Under the pieces are notes generated by a model that had not been told where the DNA came from, searched no databases, and saw only the letters and a program-made list of their open reading frames with translations. The position numbers were made by a program, and so were the translations under genes. A stretch of DNA of 64,000 nt from Phaeodactylum tricornutum CCAP 1055/1 (lineage: Eukaryota; Bacillariophyta; Bacillariophyceae; Surirellales; Neidiaceae). Shown piece after piece: positions 32,389 to 41,927 of this stretch. The DNA lies in NCBI RefSeq assembly GCF_000150955.2, contig NC_011683.1:682001-746000 (forward strand). Direction: 5' to 3'. Within the stretch, counting starts at the first letter, position 1, and every line of letters begins with the position of its first letter.

Positions 32389-34725
32389 ATGACAAGATCG
32401 TATCGATCGGCACGATCCGCAACGGCCTTGGTGTCGTGGTGCTGTTGGTGGGTGCCAACGGTCTATTCCTGGACCACAATGCCGATCCATCGGCACGTCC
32501 GCGGTGTCCAATCTCTATCCGCTCAACCCGGACACACCCGGTGCTAACCTGGTGTTAACCTTGCCGACGTTGGTGTTTCCGCCACCACGCCCGACCACTC
32601 GACCCCCCACGGGAATTCCAACGAGGCCTGGATCCGGGACGGGGTCGAACAACAATCGATCACAACCTTGTTCCAATCCGCCGTCGTGGGACCCGCTCAG
32701 GTACTCGTCTACGATACGACGCTCCGAGGTAAGAGTATCGATACCCCCAACGTGTCACACGCAACGCGCACCACACACCTTACGGGTGTTGTTGGTAGCG
32801 ATCCTTCCGTGCTCACCCATGATCTAACCCCCATTTCACACTCATGTAATATTTCACTAACTTACTTGCACTTTCGTTAGACGGCACACAGGGTGAATCC
32901 GTTTCGGCTTCGGTCGACGACAAGTTGAAGATTACACGTCGACTGGTAGCCTTTGGGGTAGACTTTGTCGAAGCCGGTTGGCCCGGCAGCAATCCCAAAG
33001 ACGCCGCATTCTTTACCCGCGCCAAGACCGACTTGACGCACGCGGAACGCGACAAACTCGTCGCCTTTGGCTCCACCCGACGTAAACGAGTCCGCGCCAA
33101 CGAAGATCCCCAGGTACAAGCCTTGCTCGAATCACAGGCTCCCACCGTATGCATCGTCGCCAAGGCACACGCCTGGCAAGTTACCGAAATACTCCGAGCC
33201 ACACTCGACGAGAATCTGGACATGATACGGGACACGGTAGCCTGCTTGGTGGCACACGGTAGAGTCGTCATGGTCGATCTTGAACACGCCCTCGACGGAT
33301 ACGCCACCGATCCGGACTACGTCCACGCCTGTTGTCGAGCCGCCGTGGACGGCGGCGCCTCCGTACTCGTCGCCTGCGATACCAACGGTGGTACCATGCC
33401 CTGGCGGGTCGGCACCGTCGTTCGCGAACTGGTCGACACCTACGGGCCCCAGGGCGTCACCATTGGCATGCACGCTCACAACGATTGTGGCATGGCCGTC
33501 GCCAACTCCCTCACGGCCGCGCAATACGGAGCCGGATTGATCCAAGGAACCGTCAACGGAATTGGTGAACGCACCGGCAACGCCGATCTATGCGCCATTG
33601 TCCCCAGCCTCGCTCTGCACGTACAAGCACAGCTACACTGTCGAGCCTCACTCGCAACGCTCACTTCGCTCAGTCGATTCGTCGACGAAGTTTTGAACCA
33701 AACACCCAACCACGCCGCACCCTTTGTCGGATCTTCCGCCTTTGCACACAAGGGAGGCTTGCACGTGGCGGCCAGTAAGTCCATTTCAGTGTTTGACGGC
33801 TGGTGCTAGTGGTCGTCTTTGTCCAGCCGTGTGTACCGTGATCGTGTCTTTCGTTGCACTCACGCCGTAACTCTATTCCCTTCACTTGTTCTACCCAGTG
33901 GAACGATCTCCCTTATCGTATCAACACATTGAACCCGAATTGGTCGGCAACGAACAGCGTATACTGATTTCAGAACTATCCGGGCGGCAAAACATCCTCG
34001 GTAAGATGCAACAAGCCGGTGTCGATTTGGGGACTTCGGGGAGTGACCGCGCCGTTGCGATTCTCAATCGGGTCAAAACCCTCGAAGCGCAGGGGTACAC
34101 CTTTGAAGGGGCCGAAGCCAGTGTGCATTTGATGATTCTACACGCCACGAAAGGATACTGCCCACCCTTTCAGGTACTGGACTACTCTGCACAAGTGTAC
34201 GATGCCAATATTGACAGTGCGACCAGAGTATTGCGACACACGGAATCGCCGGATACCGATCCGACCGATTCGAAAAAGCCCCGCAAGGCTCCCGGGTTTG
34301 GTCCCACGGCACGCGCCACCGTCAACGTCCGAACGATGCGTCCAATCGAGGATGGTTTGGAATCGTACCTGGCCAACCTGTCGCCGTACCAGGACCGACT
34401 TGAAGTCAGTGACGGCAATGGCCCGGTCGATGCGCTCGCCAACGCACTGATGCGCGCACTCCAACCCGTCCATCCCATTCTTCAACACGTGGAGCTAGTC
34501 GATTACAAGGTCCGCATTTTGGACGCCGAGAACGCCACGGGTGCCACCACCCGGGTCATGATCGAATTTCGCAACAACTCCGACGGAGACCAGGAAACAT
34601 GGACTACCGTTTCCGTGGATACCAACGTGATCTCAGCCAGTCTCAACGCACTCGTGGACGGTTTTGAATATGCCCTGATTGAACACGGTGAAAGCTGCAT
34701 GCTGTGTCACTTGGACGATATGTAA
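32389..34725 (+). CDS. cimA: (R)-citramalate synthase, probably plastid-targeted; N-terminus unresolved
   Basis: Condenses pyruvate and acetyl-CoA to citramalate, the threonine-independent entry to isoleucine. Exons: up to 32728, 32881-33774, 33899-34725; introns 152 and 124 nt. VLVYDTTLRDGTQGESVS is the catalytic loop, split exactly by intron 1 at Arg-Asp. EAGWPGSNPKD, HAHNDCGMAVANSL, GTVNGIGERTGNADL and AFAHKGGLHVAA are the HMGL-like barrel motifs, and the EAGWPGSNP signature fits the CimA-type rather than LeuA. The C-terminal LeuA-type allosteric domain (VRILDAENATGATTRVMIEF) is complete. The ATG at 32389 opens a signal-like sequence (ALVSWCCWWVPTVYS then Trp) in the enzyme frame. A TAA at 32545 lies between them, so a further small intron or a sequence error is needed. 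Confidence 0.88.
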
Positions 34726-34786
34726 AAAAAAGATTTTCCACTTCTACCAGTGTTTCTAGGAGTCCTCCTTAGTTCGTTACGAATCA

Positions 34787-37700
34787 TTAGCTTGCCGCTT
34801 GCGGGCGTGAACGCGGGAGGGGGGGTTTCCGCCGCAAGTCTTCCCGGGAGCAGCAAGGCAGCTGCGCCATTTGATCCAAACACTGCTGTACCAACAAACT
34901 CTGACACTCTACCCGGCTTTTCTCCCGACCGTCGCTTTGTAACTGATGCGTAAGCGAATCGTCGAGCACGATGGATTCCACGTCCATCAAAATCGCGTCG
35001 ATTGCTGCTTCCAGTAGAAATTCCATTGGCTTTCGACAGCGCTTGTTGGATACCTGGGAAAGACCAGTGAACGCTCCTTCCCCGTCCGTTTGATGAATAT
35101 CGTAGGCGGCGGGAGACATGGACTGGTGGACGTGTTGGGCGACTGCCAGTACATCGAGCGCCGTTCCCGCGTGTACGCAAAGGGCCGGGCCCGGGAAGTG
35201 GTAGATCCAGTGCTTTGTACCAATGAGATTTTCTTGCTGTGGTACGATGCAAAACGGACATATGCACCGGTAAGGATCAGCAGAGAGAAGGCGCATCTCG
35301 CATTCTTGAGCCAGGGACGGGCACAGAAACTCTTCTGCCACGATCAGAAGTTCCAACAATTCGCTGCAGCAGACATTCAATTCCGGCGACAAGGCATCGC
35401 CGAGGGAATTATGGTACACATGCTGCAAAAATAGCCTGCAAGTAGCACTCTCTATTCCAACATCAACCGTCGGGATCCTGGATTCGGATTCTGACTCATA
35501 ATTAATCTCCCGCATAGTTGCAAAGCGTATCGCCGCCTCAAGCTTGGCACTTGCGTGTGAGAGTATCTTGCGGTGCACATGGAACTCGACTTTGTCATCC
35601 GTGACGAGTACAACATCAGGGGCGAGAGGATCTGTGATTCGCATGTCATCTTCCCTCCCGGACAAGAAATTGCAAGAGAAAGTCACCGTGTCGTCTGCAC
35701 GCGTCCAATGTGCATCGTCCCTTAAAACACGGCTCCAAAAAGTGAAAGGATCGTTTTCTCTGGTCAACTTGGGCCCATTAACGCAATGATAGGATGTTCT
35801 GTACACTCGTTCGCTGGTGGGGAACATATCGATGGGACTTCGGGATTCTAGTGAACGCAGTCCGATAGATGTTTTCAATCGTGAAAGGGACAAGGCATCA
35901 AGTCGAACACCTCGTCGATACAGGGCTAGACTGCACCTCCGGTAGTCAATGCTGGCTTTGACAGGGTCCAGCCAGCCACGAAACAGGGAGAGCACGAGCG
36001 CACTCCTTGTGGCTAATGTTTGCTCCGCTCGCTCTCTTGATTCCATTCCGGCAAAGAAGGACTCGGGTTGCTTGGACAGCACCGGATCCTTCCGTCGAGA
36101 GGTTTGTAATGCAGACAACCATTGGTTGTAAGAGTCCAAGCAAACGCTTAAAAGACTGACATCACGTTGCTCCACAGCTAGTTCGACCCCTGTCTCTTTG
36201 TGATCCTCGGTGTCAGCAAGACACGGATTCGCTCCAGACTCAATCAGAACTCTTGCCAATTCCACTCGAACTTCACGAGTACATTCCTTGTCCAGCTCGA
36301 TTGCCGCTCGTAAGGCCTCTGTTAGGTTGTAGCCAGAGCCTGCTGGGTCACTAAACTCTAAAAGGAGCAAGACCATTTCCACGTTTGCCGCCTCAACGGC
36401 CCAGCGCAGAGGGCAGGGCAGCGAATCATCTTGCGACAGTCGATTGTTGCCTCGCCACATCAGGAAACTCATGACAGCATCAATGCAACCGGAAGCAACG
36501 GCCGTCAACAAAGGCGTTTGATGAGAACGATCTTGCAGTACAAGATTCTTAGACAGTAGAGAAAAGCTGGCTGTGGACAAGATGTGTTCCACAAGATCTA
36601 CACGACCGTCATGGCAAGCAACGTGCAGGGCAGTCCGGCCGAATCGGTTTATTCCCAACAACACCTGGCGCAGGATTGACGAAGGCGTAACATCCCACAC
36701 AAGTTTGAACATTGAAAAGGGGGCGTCCTGGCGACAGCAAAAGTGCAGTAAATTGTTTCCCTCGGAATCCGTTGTCGTGAGGGGTATGATTCCCGACGCC
36801 ACTATTAGTTGGAGACACTCCTCGTGTGACAAGCTGGCAGCCAAAAGCAGGGGTGGCAAATGTGGACCCGGGCATTCTCTTGCATCCATTTCGTTGCTAC
36901 GGATTGATGCAAGCAAGATCCGCAATAGATGCGGACGATCCAGGAGTACCGCAAGTTGCACCACAGACAAGTTTTCCACCGCAGAAATCTCAGCGTTGGG
37001 AGACACACCTTTCAATGCTCTGTGCTGCTCTTGTATCAGTATTTTTAGGGATGCAGTATCGTCTTGTCGAATGGCATCATGAAGAGACAAATGACCTATC
37101 GAAAATGGCTCAGCATCAATTGAGATGGAAAGAGGTTGTTCACAGAGTGTCGGATGTTTAGATAGTTGCGGTCTTGGTAGTTCGATATGCTCCAAAAACG
37201 ACTCATCATCATTCGAGGATGAATGCTCCTCTTCCGAAGTTACGACGCGTTCTGCTTCTGAAATTTCTACCAACGGCCGATTCTTTAAAAGATCCCACCA
37301 ACGATCACGAAGCTTGGTGATCTGAAAGGAACGACACACTTGCGGCAAGATTTGTTTTTCAGGAATCAAACATTGGTCCTGGGTCTGTTGAAGAGGCACC
37401 ACCCCTTTATTCGCCTGTCCTTTCTTTGAATATGAGTTTAGAGGTGTTAACAGTAAGCTTGGCCGTTGCAAGTGGTCATCGTTGTGTTGTTGGAGTTCTG
37501 CAGACTGACAAGGGGCTTCCAGAAGACTGGTGCGCAGCTTTTCGGTTTGTGCCCAAACTGACGCTTGTAAAGGAGGGTCAGAACCATGGTTTTTGGCCAA
37601 TATACTTGGGAAGTTATTGTCGTTCAGCGAAGCGTCATCCAAGATAGGGCGAGTCAACGTATCATCAGAACCATCTCTCTGAATAGCCTCGTACGACTTG

Positions 37701-38116
37701 TCCGTTCGTGGAGATTGCATTTTCCGGCGACCGCGAGTACGCGTCCCACGTGGAGAAGCTCGTCTAGCTTTAGACGATTCGATGCCACTTGTTTGAGATG
37801 ACCGAATGGGAATATTTCGGGAAGGTGATGTACAGATTGCTCTTCTACGTTGTCTCGTGGACTCTTTGTGTGGTTTGGATCCATGCCGGGGTCGAGGATT
37901 TCTTCTTGTTTGCGGTTTCTTGGCAACGAAAGGAGCAGTAGTGCTACTATCGGGAAATACGGAGTCCCTACAATTTCCCTTTGATATATAGACAGGATGC
38001 GTTACTTTAGCGGGAGTATAGAAACTGGGCACAAAGGATGGAGCCGATGCGCGCAGCCCAACCAACGAGGCGGACGACGCATCCGTCGGTAGCTTGCTTC
38101 GTTCGTGAGATTCCAT
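34787..38116 (-). CDS. Ankyrin-repeat and BTB/POZ protein, 1,109 aa
   Basis: Single exon from the ATG at 38116. Residues 1-330 are basic, Ser-rich and disordered (KPQTRRNPRPRHGSKPHK). Ankyrin repeats span about 340-650 (LSLHDAIRQDDTASLKILI, GNNLLHFCCRQDA, FGRTALHVACHDGRVDLVEHIL, QTPLLTAVASGCIDAVMSFL, LARVLIESGANPCLAD). A BTB/POZ domain lies at about 830-945 (PDVVLVTDDKVEFHVHRKILSHAS), followed by a helical region and a Pro/Arg tail. BTB-ankyrin proteins often recruit CUL3 ubiquitin ligase; that role is inference. The stop lies 61 bases from the citramalate synthase stop, tail to tail. It resembles no named ortholog that I know. Confidence 0.82.
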   Translation of the reverse strand: MESHERSKLPTDASSASLVGLRASAPSFVPSFYTPAKVTHPVYISKGNCRDSVFPDSSTTAPFVAKKPQTRRNPRPRHGSKPHKESTRQRRRAICTSPSRNIPIRSSQTSGIESSKARRASPRGTRTRGRRKMQSPRTDKSYEAIQRDGSDDTLTRPILDDASLNDNNFPSILAKNHGSDPPLQASVWAQTEKLRTSLLEAPCQSAELQQHNDDHLQRPSLLLTPLNSYSKKGQANKGVVPLQQTQDQCLIPEKQILPQVCRSFQITKLRDRWWDLLKNRPLVEISEAERVVTSEEEHSSSNDDESFLEHIELPRPQLSKHPTLCEQPLSISIDAEPFSIGHLSLHDAIRQDDTASLKILIQEQHRALKGVSPNAEISAVENLSVVQLAVLLDRPHLLRILLASIRSNEMDARECPGPHLPPLLLAASLSHEECLQLIVASGIIPLTTTDSEGNNLLHFCCRQDAPFSMFKLVWDVTPSSILRQVLLGINRFGRTALHVACHDGRVDLVEHILSTASFSLLSKNLVLQDRSHQTPLLTAVASGCIDAVMSFLMWRGNNRLSQDDSLPCPLRWAVEAANVEMVLLLLEFSDPAGSGYNLTEALRAAIELDKECTREVRVELARVLIESGANPCLADTEDHKETGVELAVEQRDVSLLSVCLDSYNQWLSALQTSRRKDPVLSKQPESFFAGMESRERAEQTLATRSALVLSLFRGWLDPVKASIDYRRCSLALYRRGVRLDALSLSRLKTSIGLRSLESRSPIDMFPTSERVYRTSYHCVNGPKLTRENDPFTFWSRVLRDDAHWTRADDTVTFSCNFLSGREDDMRITDPLAPDVVLVTDDKVEFHVHRKILSHASAKLEAAIRFATMREINYESESESRIPTVDVGIESATCRLFLQHVYHNSLGDALSPELNVCCSELLELLIVAEEFLCPSLAQECEMRLLSADPYRCICPFCIVPQQENLIGTKHWIYHFPGPALCVHAGTALDVLAVAQHVHQSMSPAAYDIHQTDGEGAFTGLSQVSNKRCRKPMEFLLEAAIDAILMDVESIVLDDSLTHQLQSDGREKSRVECQSLLVQQCLDQMAQLPCCSREDLRRKPPLPRSRPQAAS

Positions 38117-38604
38117 TCCATCAAATCAAAGTAATTTGTAGAGCTGAATCACCTCTTTCATATACTCTAGCGGACACTCTTAAGAGATAACTGGAAGCGA
38201 GTTCGTCATCACATGGAGTGGAGGAGAACGCAAAATAAATCTCTACCACTCCAGAAAAAAGTGGCATGTTCAATTTTGTGAATGCCCTGTTTTTCATTGC
38301 CGTGATCGGTTCTCGTGGGGAAGAAAACGGCGATCATAGAATGGTGCATGTACTAACAGGATCAAATGCAAGGAACCAAGGCCAGGTATCGCTGATCGTG
38401 ATCCATGCCACTGCGTGGTTCACGATGGAGAAATTAATTGTAAGAGAGAACGTCACATCTATGCGATACCTATAAGTGGAACAAAATGGCAGGGAGACAA
38501 ACATCTTTGGGGGAGGTTCCACAACAGCAGCCGTCAAATATACAACAGTTCCGGCACAAGTATTGCGCGTTACTCCTTTGCGTGGGTTTCATTCCATCCG
38601 CGGG
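38117..38604. other. Intergenic, divergent region upstream of the beta2 subunit gene
   Basis: The beta2 frame stays open upstream to 38476 but has no ATG there. A small upstream exon is possible; none stands out. Confidence 0.45.
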
Positions 38605-39969
38605 ATGCATTCTGGAAGGTCGTATTCGCTTCGTTATCCCCTTTTGGGCGTGTTGTTGACAGTTAGCGTATGTGTCACCGTAGCCGAAATCCATTCTAGC
38701 GATGCTGCTCGCTTTCACGAGACACTGTTGTCCAGGACCATGGAACTACGATCTGCCACATCATTTTCGCTTGATCCGTCGCGGCAAAAATCGCGGAATC
38801 GTCGTTTTCTCATTCGTGAAGATGAGAGAGACGGGCTTGGTTGCCCAGACGAAGGACAAGGAGAGGATTGGAACAACTTCGATTTGCTACTACAACACAA
38901 CGACGACTGCCTGGATATTGCCACGCTAGGACTAAACAGTCGCACTCGACGAAGGCGAGCACGTACTAGACATTCTTTGCTCGCCAAAGCGCTCGAGCCC
39001 GCAATCGCGACCGAGAATTTTCCCAATGGCGAGGAAGGTTCCAATATTTCTCTTCTTCCCCCACGGTTTGCTCGCAATAGTGCAAACGGTATGCACCAAC
39101 GCTTATTGAAAACAGGTACTACCATTGCTGGCGTCTGTGGTGCAGATTTTTGCGTCCTCGGAGCCGATACCCGTGCCACGAACGATCGGTTGGTGGCTGA
39201 CAAGGCCTGTGCCAAAATTCACAAACTAGCAGCGAACGTATACGCCTGCGGAGCCGGGACGTCGGCCGATTTGGAACACGTAACCAGACAAGTCTACTAC
39301 ACGACTCTTTTGCAGTCTCGCCAAGACGAGGCAATAGGAAACGCAGCATCCGTCGATGGCGCGCTTGCGTCTTCTTCTAGTCACGTGGCGTCGGTCGCTT
39401 CCATCTGTCGGTTCCTGCAAGACATTTTGTACGACCAAGGTGGTTCTTGTCAAGCCACTTTAATTGTTGGTGGCGTGTACAAGTCAAAAGCAATGTTACG
39501 GGCTATACATCCGCACGGATCTCAGGATGCCCTCGCCTTCACGGCATTGGGAAGTGGAGGTATGGCGGCCATGGGAGTCCTCGAATCGTCCTACCGACAC
39601 GATTTAACTCTGGAGGAAGCAATTGAATTGGTGACTAGGGCGATTACGGCAGGAATTGTCAACGATCTTGGTAGTGGCTCACAAGTTGACCTATGCATCA
39701 TAACGGCCGAAGGCACAGACTATCGACGTTGTGCTGTCCCGGAAGAGCAACTGCAAAATTTCAATGGGGAAAGTTCATTCGTTGAGTCCCCGGCAAACAC
39801 AAGGAAACAAAACGACGAATCACTCAACGGCGTGAACGGGTTTGGGAACATGCCTTTTAATATAAAGTCCAGACGTATTGTTGCCGTTACACCGGAAGTG
39901 GAACGAGCTAGCAAGGAACAAGAATGGGCTGAAATACTGAGTTTGCCGCCCAGCACTGCAGCGTTGTAA
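38605..39969 (+). CDS. PSMB7: 20S proteasome subunit beta2 (PSMB7 type) with long signal-bearing propeptide
   Basis: Trypsin-like catalytic subunit. The N-terminal nucleophile Thr follows Gly at residue 172 (GTTIAGVCGADFCVLGADTRAT); VADKACAKIHKL supplies the catalytic Lys; GAGTSADLEHV and GSGSQVDLCII match beta2. From the first in-frame ATG the product is 454 residues. The 171-residue N-terminal extension is several times longer than usual beta2 propeptides. It begins MHSGRSYSLRYPLLGVLLTV with a 16-residue hydrophobic core like a signal peptide or anchor, then acidic and Arg-rich low complexity. A loop insert of about 15 residues (EAIGNAASVDGALASSSSH) is also present. Whether it enters the ER or the periplastid space, or whether the start is later, is unresolved. 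Family identity is firm. Confidence 0.88.
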   Translation: MHSGRSYSLRYPLLGVLLTVSVCVTVAEIHSSDAARFHETLLSRTMELRSATSFSLDPSRQKSRNRRFLIREDERDGLGCPDEGQGEDWNNFDLLLQHNDDCLDIATLGLNSRTRRRRARTRHSLLAKALEPAIATENFPNGEEGSNISLLPPRFARNSANGMHQRLLKTGTTIAGVCGADFCVLGADTRATNDRLVADKACAKIHKLAANVYACGAGTSADLEHVTRQVYYTTLLQSRQDEAIGNAASVDGALASSSSHVASVASICRFLQDILYDQGGSCQATLIVGGVYKSKAMLRAIHPHGSQDALAFTALGSGGMAAMGVLESSYRHDLTLEEAIELVTRAITAGIVNDLGSGSQVDLCIITAEGTDYRRCAVPEEQLQNFNGESSFVESPANTRKQNDESLNGVNGFGNMPFNIKSRRIVAVTPEVERASKEQEWAEILSLPPSTAAL

Positions 39970-40204
39970 CTACGGATGCTGATACAACAAATCAATTAGG
40001 AAATGCCAAAATATCGGATCGTCCTCAAAGGCTTGGCTCTCGAAATGGTTGCACTGGAAACGCATTCCTTTTTGAAGCTATCTGATCCTACGGTTCTCTA
40101 CTCAGACACACCCCCCTGAACATTCCGCTATATGAAGAAGCGAAAAAAATTGTGTGTAGCATAGGTTGGTAGTGACAAATTATTTTAGCCATCCCAAAGC
40201 TCGT
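39970..40204. other. Short convergent intergenic region
   Basis: 3' ends of the beta2 and V-ATPase proteolipid genes face each other. Nothing else seen. Confidence 0.5.
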
Positions 40205-41086
40205 TTACTCGCAGTAGTATTGGCTCGAGGAAGTGATAATGAGGGCTACAATAAGCCCATATAGTCCAATTGCTCCGGCAAAGGATAGAATCATTACTGA
40301 TCCAATGTACATTTTTCCAGCGTCACCTTCGTCCACAACTTGGGCGCCGCTTCCTCCGGTCAGAGCGCTGGTCTTGGCGTGATTCAGTTCTGCTCGCAGT
40401 CCAGTTGCCCGAATGCCGACTTCGCCGGCAACGCCTGTGGCACCCCCTGATGCTAGACAGGAGAGACCACAGCACAGACCGGCCGCTAAATGCGCCCAGC
40501 CGTTGTATTGAGAATATGTATTGATGCCGTTCTCGTTTGATGGTGCAGAAATGGCGCCAGCAATGATGATTGAAACAATCAAACCATAGATGCCGAGAAC
40601 GCCCGCCATGATGATTGCCACGAGATTCTTAATTACACCCTGGGGGTGGTTAACGGCCATTCCACAAAGGCCGAGTCCAGATTTCCATGTGCCCCAACTG
40701 AGAAAAGAGAAGAAGAAACGATTGCGTCGTGACATGTGAGTAAATGTAAAAAGGCGTACAACAACAGCTCTTGGTACTAGATCCTTCTCAATTGCACCAA
40801 GCGGAACCACGGAATGGAATCCACCCTTGCAATTGTTGCTTTGAACACCCGAGGCATTCCGAATAACCTTCCGCAAAAAAAAAACACGGTTCTGGCTAGA
40901 CGAAACCCTTCGGAGAATGCTGTTAAAAACTTACGCAGCACCCCAATTTGATAGTATTATACACGAAGCAGCACCGAAATAACCTCTGAGGTAAAAGAAA
41001 AATTGTAACATTGAGAAGGAAAGAACGATCAAACCACGTTGGCGGGAGAAAAAAAGACACCCGTCGCCGACGACGAATGAAAGCAT
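40205..41086 (-). CDS. V-type ATPase proteolipid-like subunit (c family) lacking the proton-binding Glu
   Basis: Four-helix membrane-rotor subunit of the V0 sector. Likely exons: 41086-41061, 40985-40935 and 40697-40205 (189 residues); introns 75 and 237 nt. The second splice gives SNWGAAWGTWKSGLGLCGM, matching the c-subunit G-rich helix; the first exon is less certain and an ATG further up in the same frame (about 41152) is possible. Helix 2 (NLVAIIMAGVLGIYGLIVSI) and helix 4 (VMILSFAGAIGLYGLIVALI) are clear. In subunit c the carboxylate is the Glu of FAEALALYG; here it is Gly. Helix 2 has Gly where subunit c'' has Glu. A 25-residue insert (LNHAKTSALTGG...) follows helix 3. Proton transport by this subunit looks impossible without another acidic residue. 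Confidence 0.78.
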
Positions 41087-41927
41087 CGAATAGACCGTTT
41101 TCCCTAGCTCCTGCAAAAGAGTCGATACCAGAAAGATACCAAACAGAACCATTGCACGTAAGCAAAGCGCTTCCTATGTTCTACGCTAACTCGGCCCAAT
41201 GATGGTAGTCGCGTCGTTCCTGCGCAGTGATAAGGAGGTCCTCCAGAATTTCTAGTTTATCTGTCCATGATCAGTGGAAACCCGTCCTTCGAAGGCCGCG
41301 TTGCGCGTTTTTTATTTCTCAATAACTTACAGTACCGGGGCCCAAGATGGGCAATCTTCGGTTCCTACCGTTACTTCTGTCATGGTCAAGGCTGCAATAG
41401 GCGAAATGGGTCGAGCGCCGATGTGCTCGCTAGGCGGAACCGGGCCAGTTTAAAGAGATAGGCGAGTCCGAAACAGGGGGCCTGTATGCAACCTTCGTGA
41501 ATAATGACAAATCGGCGAAAATGCTGAATTATTGTAAACAGGTTTGTAGAGTACATAAACATATTTCATACGCTAACGACTGTCATCAAGATACTTATAT
41601 CCTATGATAAACGCGTGGCGAGCACTCCGGTCTGGCATCACCCGTATGTATTTGCGAATAGCGAACGGTTGAACGAATCACCCCGGCGGTGGAAAATTTT
41701 ATATATCCTTGTGAGGTCCCTCTATGTATCTCTCTACCTATACTCGTTATTAGCAGTAATCTAACATAACTACTACTGTTCCCCGAAGAGTCCCGGTAAT
41801 GGGTCCACCGAATTGGCATGTGAAACCTGTTACTATTAGGCAGCTCAAGTTGCATCTTCCCCAACACAATGACAACCACTTTTTCTGGCTCCATTTGAAG
41901 GTTCAAAAAAGAAATATTCATACCCGT
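41087..41927. other. Intergenic region
   Basis: Upstream of the proteolipid gene and downstream of the OB-like gene. A minus-strand frame at 41595-41921 lies directly after the OB-gene stop region and is best read as 3' untranslated sequence. No supported gene. Confidence 0.5.

Noticed and set aside
41595-41921. 108-codon minus-strand frame after the OB-like gene
   Set aside because: Lies directly downstream of its stop with no start context or motif; probably 3' untranslated sequence.
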